A stretch of DNA of 5,130 nt from Pseudomonadota bacterium (lineage in GTDB: Bacteria; Pseudomonadota; Alphaproteobacteria; Micropepsales; Micropepsaceae), in NCBI GenBank assembly GCA_021808875.1, contig JAKBAU010000242.1, positions 1 to 5,130 of the forward strand. Reading direction: 5' to 3'. The translations under genes and the position numbers were made by a program. Of this stretch, positions 1-5,130 are shown piece after piece (the stretch's first letter is position 1; each line of letters starts with the position of its first letter). The notes under the pieces were generated by a model. That model searched no databases. It saw only the letters and a list, made by a program, of their open reading frames with translations, and was not told the DNA's origin.

Positions 1-270
1 GCACTTTCCGTTGATCAAGAGTTTCGTCTTGACCAGCTTGCCTCCCAACTTGCAGGAACCCTACCCGCCTATGCCCAGCCCGTGTTCATACGTCTGCGTC
101 CTGAACTCGAAATCACCGGTACCTTCAAGCTGCGCAAGGTCGATCTGGTGAGGGAAGGTGCGGATCCTACCAAAATCAACGATCCGCTCTACGTCCTCAG
201 GGACGATCGATACATACCGCTGGACTCCCAGTACTACGCCGATATCTGTGCAGGGCGGATACGCTTGTGA
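1..270 (+). CDS. Fatty-acyl-CoA synthetase (FATP/VLACS type), C-terminal fragment
   Basis: The reading frame is open from the first base and stops at TGA 268-270, giving the last 89 residues of a protein whose start lies outside the window. The fragment resembles the C-terminal subdomain of the adenylate-forming enzymes of the FATP/very-long-chain acyl-CoA synthetase group. LPAYAQPVFIRL (residues 21-32) matches the 'LPxYArPxFlR' segment. TGTFKLRK (39-46) matches the A10-like motif, which holds the lysine that orients the substrate for adenylation (probably K43). It ends with DPLYVLRDDRYIPLD and a terminal GRIRL, also typical of this group. These enzymes convert a free fatty acid (or a steroid or other carboxylic side chain), ATP and CoA into acyl-CoA, often at the inner membrane. 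The downstream dehydratase gene on the same strand, 108 nt away, fits an acyl-CoA catabolic cluster. Family assignment is fairly sure; substrate cannot be told. Confidence 0.85.
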   Translation, partial: ALSVDQEFRLDQLASQLAGTLPAYAQPVFIRLRPELEITGTFKLRKVDLVREGADPTKINDPLYVLRDDRYIPLDSQYYADICAGRIRL

Positions 271-378
271 CTGCTGGCGCCGGCGTGCGGCCGACATGGC
301 TGAGGAAAGCTCGGCATCTAGTCCTGTCCAGTGTCATGTTGTCCATCATACTCAGGACTTAATCTGGATGACTTGCTC

Positions 379-1215
379 ATGAACACAACTTCTTTTGTAG
401 ACTGGATTGGTCGTAAGGATGTCCGCGAGGATGTCGCGGATCCCGGACCTGTCGCCGGACTTGCTGCATTGCTGGATCATGCAACACCTCCCTGGGACGA
501 AGCGGTATTGCCACCTCTTGCGCATTGGCTTTACTTCGCGGAGCGCGCCCGCCAGTCGGAGCTGGGAGAAGATGGCCATCCCCTACGTGGCGGTTTCCTG
601 CCACCTATCACCTTGCCACGACGAATGTGGGCCGGCAGTACCATCGCGTATCATAGGCCGATCGCAGTCGGAACGGCCATGCGCCGATGCTCGCATATCG
701 AGGAGATCAGCGAGAAAGCCGGCCGCAGCGGCCAGTTGATCTTTGTTCGGCTCCGTCATGACATTGAAACGGAAGAGGGTCTCGCGTTGCGGGAGTGGCA
801 GGACATTGTCTACCGCGAGGCTCAGGGCGCCAGCACGCCGCGGGCTGAAAGTGCCAATTCCCTTCACTGCGAGGTCAGACGGCAAATGACGGCGGACACG
901 CGTCTGTTGTTCCGCTATTCGGCGCTGACCTTCAATGCGCATCGCATACATTATGATCGCGATTACTGTCGCAAGGTCGAAGCCTATCCAGGTCTTGTCG
1001 TACATGGCCCTTTGTTGGCAACGCTTCTGCTTGATCACGCCATGCGCATTGATCGCAACATCCACCCCCGGGAATTTTCCTTTCGCGCTCAACTTCCGGT
1101 ATTTGACACGTCGTCTTTTACTCTTTGTCTTGCCCACGAAGGAGACCAGGTTGGGCTTTGGATTGAAAATGCGGAGGGCGCAACCACGATGACCGCACGA
1201 TTGAAGGCGCGTTAA
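379..1215 (+). CDS. HTD2-like / MaoC-type acyl-CoA dehydratase (hydratase), double hotdog
   Basis: A 278-residue protein of the FAS1-like dehydratase/HTD2/mesaconyl-C4-CoA hydratase family, which adds water to or removes it from a CoA- or ACP-bound acyl chain. The N-terminal hotdog (about 1-150) opens with FVDWIGRKDVREDV, the usual family start, and has GGFLPPITLPRRMWAGS (71-87). The second hotdog holds the hydratase-2-like active-site segment: SALTFNAHRIHYD (181-193) with N186, H188 and H191, followed by YPGLVVHGPLLATLLLD (203-219). ATG 379 is preferred because the conserved N-terminus begins just after it. An in-frame GTG at 331 would add 16 residues rich in Cys and Ser with no family resemblance. 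No strong Shine-Dalgarno is seen before either start. The length matches the family (about 270-290). It probably works with the acyl-CoA synthetase upstream in a beta-oxidation-like or steroid/aromatic acyl pathway, but the substrate is unknown. Confidence 0.85.
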   Translation: MNTTSFVDWIGRKDVREDVADPGPVAGLAALLDHATPPWDEAVLPPLAHWLYFAERARQSELGEDGHPLRGGFLPPITLPRRMWAGSTIAYHRPIAVGTAMRRCSHIEEISEKAGRSGQLIFVRLRHDIETEEGLALREWQDIVYREAQGASTPRAESANSLHCEVRRQMTADTRLLFRYSALTFNAHRIHYDRDYCRKVEAYPGLVVHGPLLATLLLDHAMRIDRNIHPREFSFRAQLPVFDTSSFTLCLAHEGDQVGLWIENAEGATTMTARLKAR

Positions 1216-1337
1216 GGGTTTTCGTGCAGCCTTATATTGGAGTCAGCCGCGACGCGCACCACGGATCGAATCATCCTCACGGGCTGCGCGAGGGCCTGGG
1301 GTAATGTGTACCTCAGTGGTACCGACGCGCACGGGCT
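1216..1337. other. Convergent intergenic gap
   Basis: A 122-nt gap between the 3' ends of the dehydratase (+) and the histidine kinase (-). It contains no credible ORF and no classical hairpin followed by a T-tract on either strand. A small inverted repeat (GTACC-TCAGT-GGTAC, 1308-1322) and a 9-bp direct repeat (GACGCGCAC at 1251-1259 and 1324-1332) are visible but have no evident role. This gap is a natural boundary between the metabolic and the stress-response parts of the window. Confidence 0.5.
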
Positions 1338-3209
1338 TCAGCATGGCGCAGCAGTAAGATCTGCCTCAGATATCTCTGCAGTGAGAGGCTCGCCTGCTGA
1401 GCTTTTCGGTTCCGGTCGATTGGGGTCCGGAAAGACCAATTCAACTGTGGTCCCCTGTCCCCTGTTGGAGCGCATATAGATCCTGCCACCCACCTGCAGC
1501 GCGAATGTGCGCATGAGCTTGGCGCCAACGCTGGTCCCGCTTGCTTCAGGACTATAACCGTGGCCGCTGTCGGCAATGGCAAGCGACAGCTCGCCGGTAC
1601 CGGTAGATTTCAGCGAAACCCGGATGATGCCATCATAGGTGCGATCGGGATAGGCGTGCTTGAACACGTTTGTCAGGGCCTCGACTGTGAACAGAGCCAG
1701 TGGCACTGCCAGATCACCGGAAACATGGCACGATACTGAATCGATCTCGAGGCGCAATGTTGAGCTGTCCAAGGCAAAGCCCTCATGAATTTGCGCGGAA
1801 AGATCGGTTAGAAGCGTACGTAATTCGACGGTCGCAAGTTCCTCAATGTCGTGCAGGATAAGATGAACCAGCGCCAGGGCGTTGATACGGGCGCGGGCCT
1901 GCATGAGAGCATCCCGTGCGGCGTCGTTCTCAACCCGTCCGGCCTGAAGGGAGAGAAGGCTCATTACAATCTGCAGGTTGTTCTTGACGCGATGATGGAT
2001 TTCACGGACGAGCAGGGACTTTTGCTGAAGCGCGTCACGCAGACGGTGATCGCGGTCCTGAATGGCATCGGCCATCTCCGCCATTGCATCCCCCAGCATG
2101 TGGAATTCCGATGGTGCGTCCCCCAGAGAGGGACGCAAGGCATAATGGCCACTGCGATATGCCGCTGCTACGCGGCGCAGATATATGATCCAGCGCGTCA
2201 CCTGTTGCTCGGTCACCATCCAAATGGCGATCCAGGTCAGGGCAATCATGATGAAGGGCAGTACGAAATCCGTGCCGACATCAACATAGGTTGCACCAAA
2301 CAGTTGCGACTGCGGCATGGCGAAGCCGACATAGACCCGACTTTCAAGCAGTGCCGCTGTTGAGTAGAGCCAGGTCTGGCCCGTCCTGTCGTGAGCGGTG
2401 AAAAGATCTCGGCCCGCTGAATGACGGGCTGCAGCGCGGGTAAAAAGTGCTTGGGCGACGGCAGGATTGTTGGCGGCGATGATGTTGCGGTGGGTATCAA
2501 AGATGGCCACCACCGCATTATGTGGGAGGTGTTTGGCTCGGATCATGTATTCAAGCCAGTGGGTGTCGATTGAAATCGCGATCACCCCTGTAAATCTGCC
2601 CTTGCTGATCAAGGGCAGCATTCCCAGAATCAACGGCTGGTGATCAACAGGATTGATGATTTGCTCACTGAGCACGAAACTGTGTGCGGTTCGTGCACGC
2701 AGGAAGACGGCACGGGCTGCACTGCTGCGGCCCAATGCGACCGGACGCGCTGAACAGTCGATGTGCCCATCGGCGTCGATGCGTGCCAGATTGGTGAAAA
2801 AGCTCAGACCCCGCAAAGCGTCGGACAGGGCAAGGCTGCAGCCCTGCCCGCCATGACGCACCGCCGGCATGTTGGCCAGTGCGCGGGTGATCTGCTCGGC
2901 ACTGGCCAAAAGGTTCTCTTCCCTGGAGGCCGAGGCTCGGGTGATCTGGACGAGCTGTGCACGAATATCCGTGGTGTCACGTTCGACCCGGTCGAGACCC
3001 TGCAGGAAGCTTGCGATGGCAATTGGCAGCAGCGCCACTGTAACCGCGACCAGAAGCCGTGTGCGCAGCGACCAGCCTTTGCCATGCGGGGCAGCGGTTG
3101 CGCTGAATGAGTGGGCACCAGGCTTATTTGGAGGCAGCGTCCTTGCGTCGGCGTGCGCTGTCGGAGCCCTCAGGCCGGACCAGACGATCCAGCTGCGCCA
3201 TGATCTCAT
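1338..3209 (-). CDS. Membrane sensor histidine kinase, Cache-like sensor plus HisKA_2 (PhyK-like)
   Basis: A 623-residue inner-membrane kinase, probably the stress sensor that phosphorylates PhyR. Layout: a polar N-terminal tail (1-48); TM1 (51-70, LLVAVTVALLPIAIASFLQG); an extracytoplasmic domain (about 71-314) that looks like a double Cache sensor, with C124 and C152, NLARIDADG (140-148) and GRFTGVIAISID (204-215); TM2 (315-332); a HAMP-like linker and helix (about 333-398); a HisKA_2 dimerisation domain with EIHHRVKNNLQ (403-413), where H406, just before RVKNN, is the likely phosphoacceptor; and a HATPase domain with N-box EALTNVFKHA (510-519), G1 box DSGHG (547-551) and a glycine-rich GTSVGAKL (558-565). 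Such HWE/HisKA_2 kinases are the usual partners of PhyR. ATG 3209 is chosen because AAGGAG lies 9 nt upstream. The next in-frame ATG/GTG/TTG codon seen is a GTG inside TM1, too late to be the start. The gene overlaps the end of ecfG by 86 nt, so the two are probably cotranscribed. The signal sensed cannot be read from sequence. Confidence 0.9.
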   Translation of the reverse strand: MRSWRSWIVWSGLRAPTAHADARTLPPNKPGAHSFSATAAPHGKGWSLRTRLLVAVTVALLPIAIASFLQGLDRVERDTTDIRAQLVQITRASASREENLLASAEQITRALANMPAVRHGGQGCSLALSDALRGLSFFTNLARIDADGHIDCSARPVALGRSSAARAVFLRARTAHSFVLSEQIINPVDHQPLILGMLPLISKGRFTGVIAISIDTHWLEYMIRAKHLPHNAVVAIFDTHRNIIAANNPAVAQALFTRAAARHSAGRDLFTAHDRTGQTWLYSTAALLESRVYVGFAMPQSQLFGATYVDVGTDFVLPFIMIALTWIAIWMVTEQQVTRWIIYLRRVAAAYRSGHYALRPSLGDAPSEFHMLGDAMAEMADAIQDRDHRLRDALQQKSLLVREIHHRVKNNLQIVMSLLSLQAGRVENDAARDALMQARARINALALVHLILHDIEELATVELRTLLTDLSAQIHEGFALDSSTLRLEIDSVSCHVSGDLAVPLALFTVEALTNVFKHAYPDRTYDGIIRVSLKSTGTGELSLAIADSGHGYSPEASGTSVGAKLMRTFALQVGGRIYMRSNRGQGTTVELVFPDPNRPEPKSSAGEPLTAEISEADLTAAPC

Positions 3210-3786
3210 TGGCCGCGTCTCCTTGGGCCGCGTGAACGGTTGGCGGCAGAGGCTCCTGTCCTTCCAGAATAGATATCAGCGCCCGTCGGGCGCGAGCAAC
3301 GCGGCTCTTCACCGTGCCCACCGCGCAATTACAGATCCGGGCTGCATCCTCGTAGGAAAACCCTCCGGCGCCCACAAGGATCAGGGCCTCACGCTGCTCA
3401 TCCGACAGGGCGGTGAGTGCGCGGGTGGTGTCAGACAGTTCGGCTGCCCAGGATTGCTGGCCACTTGCACCAGGGATGCGCTCTGCGGCGTCCTCGTCCC
3501 AGGGCACTTGCCGCCAGGCGCGTCGCCGGTCGGAGTAAAACTGATTGCGCAGGATGGTGAACAGCCAGGCTTTCAAATTGGTACCGGCAGCGAAACTCGC
3601 GCGGGCCTGCCACGCCTTGACCAGAGCTTCCTGCGCGAGGTCATCGGCGGTATCGGGACTACCGCACAACGAGCGCGCAAAGGCCCGCAGGAACGGAATC
3701 AGCTCGAGCAGGTCGGCCTTGAATTTGGCGTCCGTTTCAGGGCGCACGCCACGTGGTGCTGGGGTGTGGGGTTGCACCTCGCGCAT
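3124..3786 (-). CDS. ecfG: EcfG-type RNA polymerase sigma factor (general stress response)
   Basis: A 220-residue group IV (ECF) sigma factor that directs RNA polymerase to general-stress promoters and is held inactive by NepR. Sigma region 2 covers about 26-91, with the core-binding segment DTADDLAQEALVKAW (45-59) and LKAWLFTILRNQFYSDRRR (71-89). A linker with PWDEDAAERIPG follows. Sigma region 4 covers about 118-173, with the helix-turn-helix FSYEDAARICNCAVGTVKSR (143-162) that reads the -35 element. SDEQREALILVGAGGFSYE is characteristic of EcfG proteins. ATG 3786 is supported by GGGGAG 8 nt upstream, within the last codons of nepR; only 4 nt separate the nepR stop from this start, so the pair is translationally coupled. 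Beyond region 4 is an unusually long tail of about 45 residues ending in a basic segment (ARRRKDAASK). Transcription is probably autoregulated from the GGAAC/CGTT promoter at 4151-4175. Assignment is firm from family motifs and context. Confidence 0.93.
   Translation of the reverse strand: MREVQPHTPAPRGVRPETDAKFKADLLELIPFLRAFARSLCGSPDTADDLAQEALVKAWQARASFAAGTNLKAWLFTILRNQFYSDRRRAWRQVPWDEDAAERIPGASGQQSWAAELSDTTRALTALSDEQREALILVGAGGFSYEDAARICNCAVGTVKSRVARARRALISILEGQEPLPPTVHAAQGDAANEIMAQLDRLVRPEGSDSARRRKDAASK
3219..3224 (-). promoter_or_regulatory. Ribosome-binding site of the histidine kinase, inside ecfG
   Basis: AAGGAG on the minus strand, 9 nt before ATG 3209. It lies within the ecfG coding sequence and decides the kinase start, because no other in-frame start follows before the first membrane helix. 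The position suggests translational coupling to ecfG, which is an inference. Confidence 0.6.
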
Positions 3787-3790
3787 GGAT

Positions 3791-4009
3791 TCAACTCCCC
3801 TGTTTCGAGGAAAGGGAAGCCTCCGCTTCGTGGTCGATCTGCCGCAACAGCTCCAGAAATTCTTCGGGAATCGGTTCTTTTGCTACGCCTTCGAAGAACC
3901 GGTGCAGTTCACGGCCGATTGCGCGCTGACGGGCGCGAATGACGCGCCGGCCTTCCTGCGCTGACGGCATTTCGACCTTGGTGTCTTTGGTCTCGGGCGA
4001 ATTCTTCAC
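3791..4009 (-). CDS. nepR: NepR anti-sigma factor of the general stress response
   Basis: A 72-residue cytoplasmic protein of the NepR family, which binds EcfG and keeps it from RNA polymerase until phosphorylated PhyR takes NepR away. The diagnostic part is IGRELHRFFEGVAKEPIPEEFLELLRQID (about 31-59): two amphipathic helices joined by a linker with the conserved EPIPEEF. The flanking N- and C-terminal parts are polar and probably disordered, as in known NepR proteins. The start is taken at GTG 4009 (codon 1), which has AGGA 5 nt upstream. An ATG at 3970 (codon 14) also leaves the conserved core whole and cannot be excluded. An ATG at 4045 is in frame and has a much stronger Shine-Dalgarno, but a TAG at 4018-4016 separates it from the rest of the gene. 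It sits directly before ecfG, the standard order, and downstream of a perfect EcfG-type promoter. Confidence 0.9.
   Translation of the reverse strand: MKNSPETKDTKVEMPSAQEGRRVIRARQRAIGRELHRFFEGVAKEPIPEEFLELLRQIDHEAEASLSSKQGS
3795..3800 (-). promoter_or_regulatory. Ribosome-binding site of ecfG
   Basis: GGGGAG on the minus strand, 8 nt before ATG 3786 and overlapping the last sense codons of nepR. It supports the chosen sigma factor start and coupled translation of anti-sigma and sigma factor. Confidence 0.65.
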
Positions 4010-4065
4010 GGCGTCCTAATCCTGCAATCGAGTTTTTTGTCCCATGAGCCTCCCCCTTGGATCAT
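4006..4065 (-). other. Short leader ORF overlapping the nepR start (GTGA)
   Basis: ATG 4065 opens a 19-codon frame (MIQGGGSWDKKLDCRIRTP) whose TGA stop (4008-4006) overlaps the nepR GTG as GTGA, an arrangement typical of translationally coupled genes. AGAGG (4080-4076) lies 10 nt before the ATG. The peptide resembles no family I know, and its Gly codons coincide with the purine run that would serve the other leader ORF. Chance occurrence is quite possible. Confidence 0.25.
4016..4045 (-). other. Short leader ORF in frame with nepR, ended by TAG
   Basis: ATG 4045 is followed by eight sense codons and TAG at 4018-4016 (peptide MGQKTRLQD). A purine-rich Shine-Dalgarno-like run, AAGGGGGAGG (4058-4049), precedes it, with 3 to 7 nt spacing depending on alignment. 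The ORF is in the same frame as nepR, whose GTG start comes 6 nt after the TAG. It could be a translated leader that affects nepR initiation, or the former nepR start cut off by a nonsense change or sequencing error. Translation is not shown. Confidence 0.35.
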
Positions 4066-4150
4066 GTCATTCCCGCCTCTCTAAAATCCCTACCTCTTGG
4101 GGGCCGGTCTCCCGAAACAAGTGCCACGTCTTGCCTGGGGTCGGGTAGCC

Positions 4151-4175
4151 AACGCAGCCCTTCCGGAATAGTTCC
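4151..4175 (-). promoter_or_regulatory. EcfG-dependent promoter of nepR-ecfG (GGAAC-N16-CGTT)
   Basis: On the minus strand, GGAAC (4175-4171) is followed by exactly 16 nt and then CGTT (4154-4151). This matches the published EcfG consensus GGAAC-N16/17-CGTT without a mismatch. It points at nepR, about 140 nt upstream of GTG 4009 and about 105 nt upstream of the first leader ATG, so the transcript would carry a long 5' leader. Positive autoregulation of nepR-ecfG by this kind of promoter is known in several alphaproteobacteria; here it is inferred from the motif. Confidence 0.82.
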
Positions 4176-4183
4176 TGGCGTCT

Positions 4184-4208
4184 GGATACTTTCGCGCTGA
4201 TCTGCGTT
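4184..4208 (+). promoter_or_regulatory. Degenerate EcfG-like promoter candidate for phyR
   Basis: On the plus strand, GGATA (4184-4188), 16 nt and CGTT (4205-4208). The -10 part and spacing are as expected, but the -35 part matches GGAAC at only three of five positions. It lies 78 nt before the phyR ATG. It is the best plus-strand match I saw between nepR and phyR; a perfect GGAAC is absent on this strand there. phyR may instead use a housekeeping promoter that I could not identify. Confidence 0.3.
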
Positions 4209-4265
4209 CCCGTGAACAGGCGTACCGACGCGACCCCGTCCGATCCTCAGGGCCGTTAACAATTG

Positions 4266-4275
4266 AAGGAAGGAG
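4266..4275 (+). promoter_or_regulatory. Ribosome-binding site of phyR
   Basis: AAGGAAGGAG ends 11 nt before ATG 4287. This decides the start: the in-frame TTG at 4263 lies before the Shine-Dalgarno sequence, and using it would put this purine run inside the coding region. Confidence 0.7.
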
Positions 4276-4286
4276 CTGTCTCTCCC

Positions 4287-5078
4287 ATGCTCTCATCACA
4301 GGCCATCGCACCCTATCTGCCCTATCTGCGTCGCTACGCGCGGGCGCTGACCGGATCGCAGGATAATGGCGATGCCTTCGTCCGTGCGGCGCTCAGGGCC
4401 CTGGTGTCCAAAGAGGCTCGGCTCGACGAGAGCCTGCCACCGCGCCACGGGCTCTATAAGCTCTTTCATGGCATTTGGTCGGCCGCTGCCGAAGGTCAAC
4501 GCAACTGGCAGGGCGATGGCGAGCTGCAAAGCCCAGATCAGCGCCTAATGGCGCTTTCTGCGCGGCCCAGGGCGGTCCTGCTCCTGACGGCGGTGGAAGG
4601 TTTCAGCCTGGCAGAGACCGGGGCCATCATCGGCGCTCATCCAAGCGAAGTCGAAGCGAGCGTCCTCGAAGCCCAGCGCGCCATTGAGCGCGATTTAGCC
4701 TGCCGCGTGCTCATCATCGAGGATGAGCCCATCATTGCCCTCGATCTTGAAAGCCTTGTCACAGAGCTCAACCACACCGTCGTTGCCTCTGCTGCTACCC
4801 GTGATCAGGCGGTTCGCGCCGCCTTGGCACACAAGCCTGGCCTCATTCTGGCTGACATCAATCTGGGCGAGGGTGGTTCCGGGATAGATGCGGTAAATGA
4901 CATCCTTTCGAGCTTCGAGGTGCCAGTCATCTTCATTACCGCATACCCCGAGAAGCTTCTGACCGGCGAGCGGCCAGAACCTACCTATTTGATCGCAAAG
5001 CCGTTTTTACCGGAGACGGTCCAGGCGACGGTAGGGCAGGCCCTGTTCTTTCACCCGCCCAGACGGCGGGCAGCCTGA
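4287..5078 (+). CDS. phyR: PhyR anti-anti-sigma response regulator
   Basis: A 263-residue PhyR: an EcfG-like sigma domain fused to a C-terminal receiver, the central switch of the alphaproteobacterial general stress response. The sigma-like half has a region-2-like part (about 4-62, YLPYLRRYARALTGSQDNGD) and a region-4-like part (about 82-137, PRAVLLLTAVEGFSLAETGA). It mimics EcfG and sequesters NepR but does not serve as a working sigma factor. The receiver (139-255) has the acidic pair in IIEDEP (E145, D146), phosphoacceptor D190 in LILADINLGEG, T218 in FITAYPE and K238 in LIAKPF, so all catalytic positions are present. Length and order match the family. ATG 4287 is chosen for its Shine-Dalgarno at 4266-4275. 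The gene diverges from nepR-ecfG-kinase and shares a 277-nt regulatory region with it. The kinase encoded at 1338-3209 is the obvious candidate phosphodonor. Confidence 0.95.
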   Translation: MLSSQAIAPYLPYLRRYARALTGSQDNGDAFVRAALRALVSKEARLDESLPPRHGLYKLFHGIWSAAAEGQRNWQGDGELQSPDQRLMALSARPRAVLLLTAVEGFSLAETGAIIGAHPSEVEASVLEAQRAIERDLACRVLIIEDEPIIALDLESLVTELNHTVVASAATRDQAVRAALAHKPGLILADINLGEGGSGIDAVNDILSSFEVPVIFITAYPEKLLTGERPEPTYLIAKPFLPETVQATVGQALFFHPPRRRAA

Positions 5079-5097
5079 GGCCGTAAAACTTTTTTTT
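5054..5097 (+). terminator. Possible intrinsic terminator after phyR
   Basis: A GC stem, CCCGCC (5054-5059) with GGCGGG (5065-5070) and a 5-nt loop, covers the last codons of phyR. An eight-T run (5090-5097) follows 19 nt later. The distance between stem and T-run is larger than in a standard terminator, so this may be only partly functional. No other strong stem sits directly before the T-run. Confidence 0.35.
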
Positions 5098-5130
5098 CCA
5101 CCACCTCTGCAACTTGTGCGTCTGCTGCGG

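Noticed and set aside
331..378. GTG 331 as dehydratase start
   Set aside because: Adds 16 residues unlike the family; the conserved N-terminus begins just after ATG 379.
583..1137. 184-codon minus-strand open frame opposite the dehydratase
   Set aside because: It lies inside the dehydratase whose conserved motifs are clear on the other strand; translation looks random.
1251..1332. 9-bp direct repeat GACGCGCAC and 5-bp inverted repeat in the convergent gap
   Set aside because: Too short to separate from chance in GC-rich DNA, with no T-tract to make a terminator and no mobile-element features.
1851..2363. 170-codon plus-strand open frame opposite the kinase
   Set aside because: Antisense to the conserved HisKA_2, linker and TM2 region of the kinase; no family resemblance and no ribosome-binding site that stands out.
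2869..3942. 357-codon plus-strand open frame opposite ecfG and the kinase
   Set aside because: It is antisense to two well-supported genes, its translation has a low-complexity Arg/Gly/Ala-rich make-up, and it matches no family. Long antisense frames are common in GC-rich genes.
4187..4210. Second minus-strand GGAAC (4210-4206) as another nepR promoter
   Set aside because: At 16 or 17 nt spacing the following bases are GTAT or TATC rather than CGTT, so it lacks a -10 element.
4263..4286. TTG 4263 as phyR start
   Set aside because: The codon precedes the purine-rich Shine-Dalgarno run that serves ATG 4287, and the extra eight residues have no PhyR counterpart.
1..5130. CRISPR arrays, tRNA/rRNA genes, insertion sequences, toxin-antitoxin or phage genes
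   Set aside because: No regularly spaced repeats, no RNA gene signatures and no transposase, integrase or defence motifs were seen on either strand.

Overview
The window looks like chromosomal DNA from an alphaproteobacterium. NepR, an EcfG-type sigma factor and PhyR occur together only in that class, and all three can be read here. The PhyR N-terminus (LRRYARALTGSQ) and the neighbouring acyl-CoA enzymes are reminiscent of sphingomonads, but the family or genus is a guess.

Left part (1-1215, + strand): the last 89 codons of a FATP/VLACS-type fatty-acyl-CoA synthetase, then a complete double-hotdog acyl-CoA dehydratase/hydratase of the HTD2/mesaconyl-C4-CoA hydratase type. Both are acyl-CoA metabolism genes, and they end at a short convergent gap (1216-1337).

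Right part (1338-5078): a general stress response (GSR) locus. On the minus strand, read from right to left, are nepR (anti-sigma factor), ecfG (sigma factor) and a membrane-bound HisKA_2-type sensor histidine kinase with a periplasmic Cache-like domain. phyR, the anti-anti-sigma response regulator, diverges on the plus strand. In the known mechanism, a stress-sensing kinase phosphorylates PhyR, phospho-PhyR binds NepR through its sigma-like domain, and EcfG is released to transcribe genes with GGAAC-N16/17-CGTT promoters. A perfect match to that promoter (GGAAC-N16-CGTT) lies upstream of nepR-ecfG in the divergent intergenic region, so the operon probably activates itself. A degenerate match points towards phyR.

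The core system is known. The less ordinary details are: (i) a nepR leader with two overlapping short ORFs, one in frame with nepR but cut off by a TAG behind a strong Shine-Dalgarno sequence, the other ending in a GTGA overlap with the nepR start; (ii) an 86-nt out-of-frame overlap between ecfG and the kinase, with the kinase ribosome-binding site inside ecfG; (iii) an extended basic C-terminal tail on the sigma factor in that region; and (iv) a pair of cysteines in the kinase's sensor domain.
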